64,000 nucleotides of DNA. It comes from Photobacterium profundum SS9. GTDB taxonomy: Bacteria; Pseudomonadota; Gammaproteobacteria; Enterobacterales; Vibrionaceae. Shown here piece after piece: positions 44,969 to 53,220 of the stretch (its first letter is position 1; each line of letters opens with the position of its first letter). The translations under genes and the position numbers were made by a program. The notes under the pieces are model-generated. The model had not been told where the DNA came from and did not search any database. It saw nothing but the letters and a program-made list of their open reading frames with translations. Location of the stretch: positions 945,664-1,009,663 of the forward strand of contig NC_006371.1 in assembly GCF_000196255.1 (NCBI RefSeq), read 5' to 3'.

Positions 44969-45706
44969 TTAATCAGGCACTCTACTGATACTTAATTTGA
45001 TGAATTCCAGCATCCATAGCGTAACTTCTGCTTGATCAATGTATTGATCGAGTGAGGCTTTAGCGGCTTCAATAACGTAAGTAGGTATATCGCCACGGCG
45101 TGCTATCATTAAATCTCGCGAGTAACTGCTGGTGAATTCAGGGTGTCCTTGTATGCCAAGAAAATGTTGTCCGAGTTGGATCATTGCATATGGGCAAAAG
45201 TTGCTGCTTGCTAATATCTCTGTATCGTCAGGTAAACCTACTACTTGATCTTGATGACTTACGGCAAGTGAAAATGTGCTTTTTCCTTCCACTTTACGAT
45301 CGGATTGCATCCATTGCTTGGTTGCGACTAAAGACCATGTTTTTAAACCAACACCCCAGCCATTTTCAGATTGTACGACAGTGCCACCTAAAGCATGTGC
45401 AATCATTTGATGCCCAAAACAGACACCAACAAAAGGGATTTGGTGTTGATAAAGATCGCGAACAAATTGTGCTAAGTGGTGGATCCACGGAATATCATCG
45501 TAAACACTGTATTTGCTACCTGAACCAATATACGCATCGCATTCACTGAGTGATGTTGGAAATTGATTATCCATAACACGATAAAACACTAACTCAAGCG
45601 TTGGATCTGCATTGAGTAATATATCGGAGAACATTTCAGGATAATTATTATGCCTGATTTGAAGTTCAGATCTTACGTCGTCACACAATAAAATACCCAG
45701 TTTCAT
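44969..45706 (-). CDS. Class I glutamine amidotransferase-like hydrolase
   Basis: 245 aa. The GATase1 fold has nucleophile Cys96 in PFVGVCFGHQMIAHALGG and the catalytic His/Glu in GIQGHPEFT. There is no synthetase partner, so it probably acts as a free hydrolase. As the last gene of an operon with a glutamine-synthetase-like ligase and two dehydrogenases, it may cleave a gamma-glutamyl amide to glutamate plus product, the role PuuD has in putrescine catabolism, although it is a different subfamily. 64 bp after the alcohol dehydrogenase gene. Confidence 0.85.
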   Translation of the reverse strand: MKLGILLCDDVRSELQIRHNNYPEMFSDILLNADPTLELVFYRVMDNQFPTSLSECDAYIGSGSKYSVYDDIPWIHHLAQFVRDLYQHQIPFVGVCFGHQMIAHALGGTVVQSENGWGVGLKTWSLVATKQWMQSDRKVEGKSTFSLAVSHQDQVVGLPDDTEILASSNFCPYAMIQLGQHFLGIQGHPEFTSSYSRDLMIARRGDIPTYVIEAAKASLDQYIDQAEVTLWMLEFIKLSISRVPD

Positions 45707-45770
45707 CTAATCATATCCATAAGGTTGGCTGAATAAATATCTCGTTAATAAAAGTGTATACGAACATTAC

Positions 45771-46928
45771 TTAAAGTGTCCCTTTTACTGCATTTGCAAA
45801 AATAATTGAGTACTGTTCTTCGTTGAATTTAATAGGGTTACTGCTTGCTGAGGCATCTGATGCTGACATTTTACCAACCAATTCGCGTTGTAATGTATCT
45901 ATGCCAATTGCACTTAATGTGTGCGGAATACCAAGGTCTTTACGTAGCTGTAAAATCCATTCTAAAACACCATCAAAGTTAGCTTGTCGGAGTGCGATAT
46001 AGCTACCTACACGTGTCATCTTTAGCTCGATTTCTCGGCGGTTTGCGACCATGACATAAGGCATTAAGATGGCGTTTAATAACCCGTGATGTTTGTTATA
46101 AAGTGCCCCGAGTGTATGAGCGATGGCGTGCATTCCTCCTAGGCCTTTTTGGAATGATGTTGCTCCCATACTGGATGCGACTAGCATCTGAGTTCGAGCA
46201 TCAATATCGAGGCCATTATGATAAGCAATAGGTAGGTACTCTTTAATTAGACGTATACCTTCCAGCGCAATACCTTCTGCCATAGGGTGATACGACGGTG
46301 AGCACAGTGCTTCAAGGTTATGAGACAGCGCATCCATTCCTGTTGCGGCGGTAATTTCAGCGGGAAGTGTGAGAGTGACATTTGGGTCTAAAAGCACTTT
46401 TAATGGCAACATCTTTGGGTGAAATATTATCTTTTTAACCTGCTCTTCTTGATCGGTTATAACAGAGGCTCGACCCACTTCAGAACCTGTACCGGCAGTG
46501 GTTGGTATCGCTATTATTGGAGCAATTAATTCTGTAATGGCCCGCTTCCAGTTATCACCGACATCTTCAAAATCCCACAAAGAATGAATTTGTTTGGCGA
46601 CCAAGGCAATGGCTTTAGCGGTATCGATACTAGAACCGCCCCCAAAAGCAATAACAGCATCATGCCGCCCAGCATTAAATGCCTTAACACCATCGTCTAC
46701 ATTTTCACCTGTTGGGTTGCTTTGTACTTTGCTGAACAAATGAATGGTTAACCCAGCGTTATGACAATCTTTTAAGATAGCTTGAACAACAGGTAAATGG
46801 ACTAACCCTTGATCGGTTACCAATAACGGCGATTGAATACCTAACTCTTGGCATACTTGGGGGATTTCATTAACACAGCCAACACCAACAGACATTGATG
46901 TGGGGTAATTCCAGTTACCGTGTAACAT
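45771..46928 (-). CDS. Iron-containing alcohol dehydrogenase
   Basis: 385 aa, the usual group III length. NAD-binding GGGSSIDTAKAIAL (about 95-108) and AIPTTAGTGSEVGRASVI. Metal ligands lie in TGMDALSHNLEAL and GGMHAIAHTLGALYNKHHGLLNA. It oxidises an alcohol to an aldehyde, or the reverse. In this operon it likely feeds the aldehyde dehydrogenase, suggesting that the gamma-glutamylated substrate bears a hydroxyl. Putrescine pathways have an amine oxidase at this place instead. Spacing of 54 bp to the gene upstream. Confidence 0.92.
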   Translation of the reverse strand: MLHGNWNYPTSMSVGVGCVNEIPQVCQELGIQSPLLVTDQGLVHLPVVQAILKDCHNAGLTIHLFSKVQSNPTGENVDDGVKAFNAGRHDAVIAFGGGSSIDTAKAIALVAKQIHSLWDFEDVGDNWKRAITELIAPIIAIPTTAGTGSEVGRASVITDQEEQVKKIIFHPKMLPLKVLLDPNVTLTLPAEITAATGMDALSHNLEALCSPSYHPMAEGIALEGIRLIKEYLPIAYHNGLDIDARTQMLVASSMGATSFQKGLGGMHAIAHTLGALYNKHHGLLNAILMPYVMVANRREIELKMTRVGSYIALRQANFDGVLEWILQLRKDLGIPHTLSAIGIDTLQRELVGKMSASDASASSNPIKFNEEQYSIIFANAVKGTL

Positions 46929-46982
46929 AGTTATTCCTCTACATAATAACCAGCGGTGGATTCAATAGGGCATTAGAAATGC

Positions 46983-48392
46983 TTATATTAGGTGTTTTAC
47001 ATGGTACGACTTAGGACGCGTTAATTGCTCAAACCCGATAGAAGATAGAGTACAGCCTCGACCAGATTGCTTAATACCCGCCCATGCAAGTGCTGGATCT
47101 AGGTAATCACAACGATTAATGAAAAATGTCCCTGTTTCTAATTGATCCCCAAGATGGATGCCTTTGTCTATGTCTTGAGTGAAAATGCACGCAGTAAGAC
47201 CAAAGTCACTGTCATTCATCAATATGATTGCTTCTTGATCTGATTCTACTTTTTGTATGCCAAGGGCGGGGCCGAAGGTTTCTTCTGTCATTATTCGCAT
47301 TGTATGATTTACGTTGGTAAGCAATTGAGGGGCAAGATAGGCGCTGCCAGCTTGGTTGTTGGTAAAATGGTGTTCATCAATATGTGGTTTTGCCCCTTGT
47401 TGAATTGCTTCTTGTGTTTGCTCTCGTACAAAATCAGCGGCTTTGCCGTTAACAAGCGGGCCTAATGTGGTATTAAGGTTATCTGAACGACCGAGTTGAT
47501 ATTGATTGATTAGTAACACGGCCTTTTCAATAAAAGCATCATAAATACTACTATGTACATAAGCACGTTCAATGCTGCAGCAAGATTGTCCTGAGTTAAA
47601 AAAAGCCCCGTCAATAATAGTATCAACAGCGTCTTGTAGGTTAGCATCAGAGCGCACATACGCAGGGTCTTTTCCACCAAGCTCTAACCCCACACTGATT
47701 AAATGCCCAGCAGTGAATTGTTCGATGGCTTTTCCACCCTTAACAGAACCAGTGAACGCGACATGATTGATATAACCTGATGAAATAACATGCTCTGTGT
47801 CTTGATGCGTTAAATGCAGATACTGAAACACACCTTCCGGTAAGCCTGCTTCTGTGAAGGCTTGAAATAGGCGCTCTGCACATAAAGGTGTTTGCACAGA
47901 GTGTTTAAGTACCACACTATTGCCAGATAACAAGGCAGGTATGATGGAATTGATTGCGGTCAGGTACGGATAGTTCCACGGTGCAACGATAAATACGGTG
48001 CCTAATGGAACCCGTTTTATATAGCGCGTAAAGTGAGGCTTTTCTGGTAACTCAATCGTTGCCAATGCGTCATCACTGATCGCAATCATGTGCCGAGCAC
48101 GCTCTTCTAAACCAGCGATTTCTCCTTGGCTATATTGAATCGGGCGTCCCATCATCCACGTAATTTCTTCTGCGAGCTGATACTTGTTAGTGACAAGCCA
48201 ATCTATGGCTTTGCTACACAGAATTTTACGTTCAGCCAATGGTGTTGCTTGCCATTGTTTTTGAGACAATTTGGCTTGCTTAAACGATGCAGTAATGTGA
48301 GTGGGCGATGCAAATGGGCGAGTGATATATACATCATTATTAATCGGCGAGATAACGGTTATCTCTGCATTGACTGAGTTTGTACCTGACAT
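46983..48392 (-). CDS. NAD(P)-dependent aldehyde dehydrogenase
   Basis: 469 aa. APWNYPYLTAINSIIPALLSG (cofactor and Asn), FTGSVKGGKAIEQ, LELGGKDPAYV (general base Glu), FFNSGQSCCSIERAYV (catalytic Cys) and EETFGPALGI. All catalytic residues present. Oxidises an aldehyde to the carboxylate; here probably the product of the neighbouring alcohol dehydrogenase. 57 bp after the ligase gene in the same transcript. Confidence 0.93.
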   Translation of the reverse strand: MSGTNSVNAEITVISPINNDVYITRPFASPTHITASFKQAKLSQKQWQATPLAERKILCSKAIDWLVTNKYQLAEEITWMMGRPIQYSQGEIAGLEERARHMIAISDDALATIELPEKPHFTRYIKRVPLGTVFIVAPWNYPYLTAINSIIPALLSGNSVVLKHSVQTPLCAERLFQAFTEAGLPEGVFQYLHLTHQDTEHVISSGYINHVAFTGSVKGGKAIEQFTAGHLISVGLELGGKDPAYVRSDANLQDAVDTIIDGAFFNSGQSCCSIERAYVHSSIYDAFIEKAVLLINQYQLGRSDNLNTTLGPLVNGKAADFVREQTQEAIQQGAKPHIDEHHFTNNQAGSAYLAPQLLTNVNHTMRIMTEETFGPALGIQKVESDQEAIILMNDSDFGLTACIFTQDIDKGIHLGDQLETGTFFINRCDYLDPALAWAGIKQSGRGCTLSSIGFEQLTRPKSYHVKHLI

Positions 48393-48449
48393 GTATTCTC
48401 CTTTATCTATGCCGATAAGTGGTTAATAGTCTGATTATCTAAAACTAGA

Positions 48450-49817
48450 TTAGATAATTTCAAAGTAACGATTTAATTCCCAGTCAGTGACATGCTTCCT
48501 AAATTCACGCTCTTCCCATTCTCGTGATGCTGCAAAGTGATCAACAAATTCATTGCCAAACATTTCACGTGCAGCGTTTGATGCTTTAAAACGTTGGGCT
48601 GCTTCCCATAATGTATGAGGTAACTGTAATTCCTGCGGGTGCTGCTGGTCATAAGCATTGCCAATAACTTGCTCGAAAGGTTCCCATTGCTGAGCGATAC
48701 CATACAACCCTGATGCGAGTGCTGCTGCTAAAGCAAGGTAGGGATTAGCATCTGCCGCACCAATTCGATATTCCACTCGTTGTGATTTTTCTGAGCCTTT
48801 AATTAAGCGCAATGCCGTTGTGCGGTTTTCTACGCCCCAAGTTGCCTCTGTAGGGGCCCAAAACCCAGGTATCATGCGTGAATAGCTATTAATGGTTGGC
48901 GCAATCATGCACAAAATTTCTGGCATTAAACGTTGCTGTCCAGCAAGAAAGTGACGCTGAATATCACTCATATTGAGATCATTATTGGCTTCAAAAAAAG
49001 CAGAAGAACCGTCTTTGTTCTGCAACGAAATATGAATATGCCCGCTCTGACCGGGGTAATCGTTACTCCATTTCGCCATGAAGGTGGCGAGTAGGTCATT
49101 TTTTTGGGCTAATACCTTCATATAGGTTTTAAATAGCGCGGCTTTATCTGCGGCATTGATGGCCTGATCAACAGTGATCGCTGCTTCTATTACTCCAGGG
49201 CCTGTTTCGGAATGAATACTTTCTATGGGGAAGTCCATCTTTTCACCCATGGCAAGAATACTTTTGTAGAGCCCCGAGTAAGTCGAATTACGAATCATTG
49301 AATAACCAAACCAATCGGGTGTAATGGTTTCAAGGTTACTGAAGCCTTTTTCTCTTGCTGAATGTGGGGTTTCGTTGAAAAGAAAGAATTCATATTCAAA
49401 AGCGGCTTGTACATTGAATCCCATTTTATCAGCGAGCTGTAATACACGGCGTAGCGTTGCTCGTGGGCACACTTTTTCAGCGTCTTCTGTAAATTCAGCA
49501 ATGAATAACAGCATGCCATCTTCATCAAGTACATCACGGCAGCTTTCTGGAATAATTCTAACGGGGGCATCAGGGTAACCCGTGTGCCACCCCGTATATT
49601 GCGCATTATCGTAAAGCTGATCTTTAACATCCCAGCCAAGAACAACATCACAAAAAGCAAAGCCATGTTCTAAAGAAGAAAAAAATTTAGACTTAGACAT
49701 GTATTTGCCACGCATGACGCCATCGTTATCGAATAAGCCGACTTTTACATGGGTGATTTTACGTTCTGTTATTATTTTTTTTGCATCATCGATCGTTTTA
49801 ACATCTCTGGCATTCAT
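48450..49817 (-). CDS. Glutamine synthetase-like gamma-glutamylamide ligase
   Basis: 455 aa, PuuA/GlnA3-4-like rather than a true GlnA. Motifs: FDNDGVMRGKYM in the N-terminal beta-grasp, FEYEFFLF (metal Glu), HSETGPGVIEAAI (metal), GQSGHIHISL (metal and ATP), GFWAPTEATWGVENRTTALR (ATP/Glu) and RVEYRIGAADANPYLALAA. The GlnA adenylylation loop is absent. It probably ligates glutamate to an amine using ATP. First gene of a four-gene leftward operon with dehydrogenases and an amidohydrolase. The amine is not determined. Confidence 0.88.
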   Translation of the reverse strand: MNARDVKTIDDAKKIITERKITHVKVGLFDNDGVMRGKYMSKSKFFSSLEHGFAFCDVVLGWDVKDQLYDNAQYTGWHTGYPDAPVRIIPESCRDVLDEDGMLLFIAEFTEDAEKVCPRATLRRVLQLADKMGFNVQAAFEYEFFLFNETPHSAREKGFSNLETITPDWFGYSMIRNSTYSGLYKSILAMGEKMDFPIESIHSETGPGVIEAAITVDQAINAADKAALFKTYMKVLAQKNDLLATFMAKWSNDYPGQSGHIHISLQNKDGSSAFFEANNDLNMSDIQRHFLAGQQRLMPEILCMIAPTINSYSRMIPGFWAPTEATWGVENRTTALRLIKGSEKSQRVEYRIGAADANPYLALAAALASGLYGIAQQWEPFEQVIGNAYDQQHPQELQLPHTLWEAAQRFKASNAAREMFGNEFVDHFAASREWEEREFRKHVTDWELNRYFEII

Positions 49818-50137
49818 ATTTATTCCCTAAATCAGCCATGGTGTTTTCTATTGTTTATGCATTTCCCTATATTCACCCTAGAAAGTAGAAGCTGAACCGT
49901 CAATTAAATCGCTCTAAATACTGTTTTTTCAGGATGTTGTAATGTTTAGATTGAATGTGAATATTATAGTTAACAAATTGGCGGCATTGTGATCAGTGAA
50001 TGTTACCAATCTTGTGGCGGTAATGTATTGTAATTTGTGTGTAAGACGTAAATCGATAATTAGAAAGTTAAAGGTAATATCTAAGCGGGTTATTTTGTAA
50101 ATATTTAGGTAATGCATCAATAATTAAAGGAAGAGTG
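49818..50137. promoter_or_regulatory. Divergent promoter region of the ligase operon and cytochrome gene
   Basis: 320 AT-rich bp. TTGTAAT and TATTGTAATTTGTG-like segments occur near 50020-50040, but no operator, riboswitch or RNA gene could be assigned. Confidence 0.4.
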
Positions 50138-50956
50138 ATGATTAGGACAATCATAAAATCTATTTCATTATCAGCTGCGTGTGTGGTGTCATTAGGTGCT
50201 TATGCTGAACAAGCAACGCTGATGTTTTCTGAATCGGATCTAAACGAACAAACATTTTCATTAAGTGCATTGAAAGACAAATTACCAACGCATCAAATTA
50301 CAATTTATGACCCCCATTATGAGGCAGAGAAAGCCTATGATGCGTTTTTGCTTAATGATGTCATGGTATTGGCATACGGGAAAGACTGGAGAAATAAACC
50401 CTACACCGATGTTAAATTTACAGCGTTAGATGGCTATCAAGCGGTTTCAACGTTTGACAAAATATCAATAGCTGGTGGTTATATTGTTTATAAAGCAGAT
50501 GCCGGTTGGCAGCCGATAGGGCACCATAAAGCGAACCCTGGTCCTTTTTATATGGTGTGGAAAGGAGAGAAGCAAACACCTGAACAAGCTTTTCCGTGGC
50601 CTTACCAATTGGCTAGCGTCAATATGCTGCAATTTAAAGATCAATATCCATTAGTGTATCCAGAAGGTGTTGAACCAATCTCAACTGTGTATCAAGGTTT
50701 TGAAATTTTTAAAGACCGCTGTATTAAATGCCATTCGATGGATCAGCAAGGGGGAAAGTTAGGACCTGATTTGAATGCGCCAATGAGTGTTGTGTCTTAT
50801 CGTTCGAAAGAAATGTTACGTAAATTTATCCGACAGCCTTCTCAATTTCGCTATACACAAATGCCTGATCACCTTGATTTGTCGACAGAACAAATTGATT
50901 CCATTCTTGATTACTTAAGTTATCAAGGAAAGATCAGTAAAGTGAGTGAAAAGTAG
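50138..50956 (+). CDS. Periplasmic c-type cytochrome with an unassigned N-terminal domain
   Basis: ATG 50138 follows AAAGGAAGAG; a GTG three bases earlier is possible. 272 aa with a signal peptide (MIRTIIKSISLSAACVVSLG, cleavage near AYA-EQ). The N-terminal 150 residues (ITIYDPHYEAEKAYDAFLLN, LDGYQAVSTFDKI, GGYIVYKADAGWQPIG, ANPGPFYMVW) recall the fold of small molybdopterin-binding oxidoreductase-like domains, without the cofactor Cys. The C-terminal domain has haem motif CIKCH (near residue 200), LGPDLNAP and a Met ligand in YTQMPDHLDL. Probably a mono-haem electron carrier or partner of a redox enzyme. The next gene downstream is an IS. Confidence 0.82.
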   Translation: MIRTIIKSISLSAACVVSLGAYAEQATLMFSESDLNEQTFSLSALKDKLPTHQITIYDPHYEAEKAYDAFLLNDVMVLAYGKDWRNKPYTDVKFTALDGYQAVSTFDKISIAGGYIVYKADAGWQPIGHHKANPGPFYMVWKGEKQTPEQAFPWPYQLASVNMLQFKDQYPLVYPEGVEPISTVYQGFEIFKDRCIKCHSMDQQGGKLGPDLNAPMSVVSYRSKEMLRKFIRQPSQFRYTQMPDHLDLSTEQIDSILDYLSYQGKISKVSEK

Positions 50957-50972
50957 TCTGATATAAATTAAA

Positions 50973-52011
50973 GGCTCTGTTCCATCAAAATGTTGACTAC
51001 ACTTATAAGTGTAGTTAACAGCTTGAAGGTTAAGGCAATGAGAGCTAAAACATTCACATATCGCTTGAAGTATATTACTCAACTACTTTTAGACATGACT
51101 CCGGCTCAAAGAGAGCAAGTTAAGCTGAACATTCAATCTATTCAGCCAGAAATAACTGTAGGTGACATTATTCAGCCTATTTTTGATATTTCACCTCAAT
51201 GTCCACACTGTCATTCACTTCATTTTAATAAATGGGGTAAATCTGGTTCAGTGCAGCGTTATCGCTGCAAAGAGTGCGCTAAAACATTCAATATAAAAAC
51301 AAAAACGCCATTAGCAAAATTACATAAATGTGATCTTTGGCTGCAATATGCAGAATGTATGGAGCTGAAATTACCATTACGTCAAGCTGCCAAGATTTGT
51401 AATATTAATCTTAAAACAGCATTTTTATGGCGACATCGTTTTCTTGAAGTTCAATCAGAGCAATATAAAGATAAATTATCTGGGATCATTGAGGTTGACG
51501 AATTTTTTCTGGCCTACTCTGAAAAAGGCACAAAAAAGTTGAATGGAGATAGGGTTGCAAGGAAACGCGGGGGCGAAGTAGACAAAAGAAAACGAGGTGA
51601 ACAGGTCGCAGTGCTTTTGTCGATAGACCGTAGTAAGCACATGATTGATGGTGTTTTAGCGGATGATACAGCCTCTGAAATCAGTTCGCATTTAGAACCA
51701 TATATAGTCAAAGATTCTATCTTGTGCAGTGATGGCGCTTGGGCATACGTCAGCATAGCTGAAGAAACAAATTGTGACCATAAAAGGCTGATAAGTAATG
51801 AAAATAGAGTGCAAGATAAGATTTATCATATTCAGACAGTGAATGGTGCTATAGCACATTTTAAAGGTTGGATAGATATAAAAATGCGAGGCGTCGCAAC
51901 GAAGTATTTACCCCATTATCTTGCTTGGTTTAGAGAAAGCTATGCAGGTCTTAATTTTCAGCAAATGTTAGTAGCGGCATACCGATGACAACAATAATCT
52001 GGAACAGAGCC
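50973..52011 (+). mobile_element. IS1595-family element, copy 2
   Basis: 1039 bp with GGCTCTGTTCCA ends, the same size as copy 1. The flanks AAATTAAA and AATTAACA are similar in composition but are not an 8-bp duplication, so recombination or deletion at this copy is likely. This agrees with the missing 5' end of the next gene. Confidence 0.92.
51038..51988 (+). CDS. IS1595-family transposase
   Basis: 316 aa with one residue difference (FLEVQSEQ) from copy 1. Zinc ribbon and DDE core as in that copy. Open and probably active. Confidence 0.93.
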   Translation: MRAKTFTYRLKYITQLLLDMTPAQREQVKLNIQSIQPEITVGDIIQPIFDISPQCPHCHSLHFNKWGKSGSVQRYRCKECAKTFNIKTKTPLAKLHKCDLWLQYAECMELKLPLRQAAKICNINLKTAFLWRHRFLEVQSEQYKDKLSGIIEVDEFFLAYSEKGTKKLNGDRVARKRGGEVDKRKRGEQVAVLLSIDRSKHMIDGVLADDTASEISSHLEPYIVKDSILCSDGAWAYVSIAEETNCDHKRLISNENRVQDKIYHIQTVNGAIAHFKGWIDIKMRGVATKYLPHYLAWFRESYAGLNFQQMLVAAYR

Positions 52012-52818
52012 AATTAACATAAAATCAACTCATGCGTTCGCCCTGATAGTAAGGATAGTGTTGATGGCAGTGTATATGATGGAAATAACACTTGGGAAAA
52101 TCGTAAGGAAATAGTGACATCAATATTCAGTGAACAAAATATTGATATTGCTGGTTTACAGGAAGCTTTTAATGATCAAATTATTTATTTAGCTAGAAAT
52201 TTATCTAACTATGGCTGGGTTGGGGTTGGGCGAGATGATGGAAAAACAAAAGGCGAGGCTGTCCCCATTTTTTATAGGGCTGATAAGTACGTAAAACTTG
52301 GTGGTGGTACATTTTGGCTTTCTGAAACCCCGGAGGTTGTCGCTAGTGTTGGTTGGGATGCAGATCTAACTCGTATTACAAGTTGGGTAAGACTTGAAGA
52401 CAAAGAGTCAAGTAAACGTGTACTTGTATTTAATGCTCATTTTGATCATATTGGTAAAGTCGCACGACAGCAGAGTGCTAAATTATTAAGTAAGAAAGCC
52501 AAAGAAATTATTGGTGATGATAATGATGCAGTTATTGTTTTAGGTGACTTAAACTTTGAAAGAAGTGACGTCGCTTCATATGAAGCATTGACCAGTTTAT
52601 TTAATGATGCGAGATCTACAACTATAAAGCCATTTGAAGGTATTGACGGTAAGGAATATACATATCATGGTTATTTTAAAAAACCTACCGAAGACATTGA
52701 TTATATTTTTGTGAATGATAAGTTGCGTGTTAATACATTTAAATATGTCAATATCATTAAAGATGGGATTTATTCCTCCGATCATCTATCTGTCATTTCA
52801 AATGTCGAGCCTAAATAG
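52012..52818 (+). pseudogene. Endonuclease/exonuclease/phosphatase-family protein, 5' end lost at IS
   Basis: In frame with the body, codons read back to the IS: SCVRPDSKDS, DGNNTWENRK, then IAGLQEAF (catalytic Glu), TRITSWVRLE, LVFNAHFDHIG (His), VIVLGDLNFE (Asp-x-Asn), DIDYIFVN and SSDHLSVIS (terminal Asp-His). These are the EEP superfamily residues. The first beta-strand, any signal peptide and the start codon are missing, and a TAA lies in frame at the IS border. The only internal start, GTG 52114, would lack the first catalytic strand. Original substrate unknown (DNA, phospholipid or phosphate ester). Confidence 0.82.
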
Positions 52819-53220
52819 TATTGATGGTATTTAAGCGTTCAACATTAACCCCGTAACTAAACGTGTTAGCAATACAATGATGTTACCTGCTTACAAGTTG
52901 CTGAAGATACTAAGTCTAATGCTAGAGAGCCGTGCTTTTGATTGGTTCCAGTTATGGCAGGTACAGTACATCTTGCCCTGCTGGGCTCAAATCGAGCTCG
53001 GCATCGCAGAAAAAGATCGTAACGACGTGCGAATGTCTTGGCTGAAAATATGACAGCAGGAAGTTCATGCACCTTGCGTGGTGCACATCGACATTGTGTC
53101 TCTAAGATCAGATTCAGCACCCAGGGTGCGTGTTTTCTCATATCTACCTTGCGGCGATGCGCTGAAGCAATGGGTATGCTGTCGTTACTCTGTTCATTAA
53201 CTACAAGAGCAGGATCTCTG
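52819..53220. other. Intergenic region ahead of the crystallin/PLC-like gene
   Basis: 402 bp that turn distinctly more GC-rich from about 52920, like the gene that follows. No supported ORF: a leftward frame overlapping the signal peptide and an N-terminal extension of the downstream frame both lack ribosome sites. It probably holds the promoter of the secreted protein gene. Confidence 0.4.

Noticed and set aside
53038..53220. N-terminal extension of the crystallin/PLC-like frame
   Set aside because: The extension lies upstream of a perfect Sec signal at 53221 and would bury it; composition is not protein-like.
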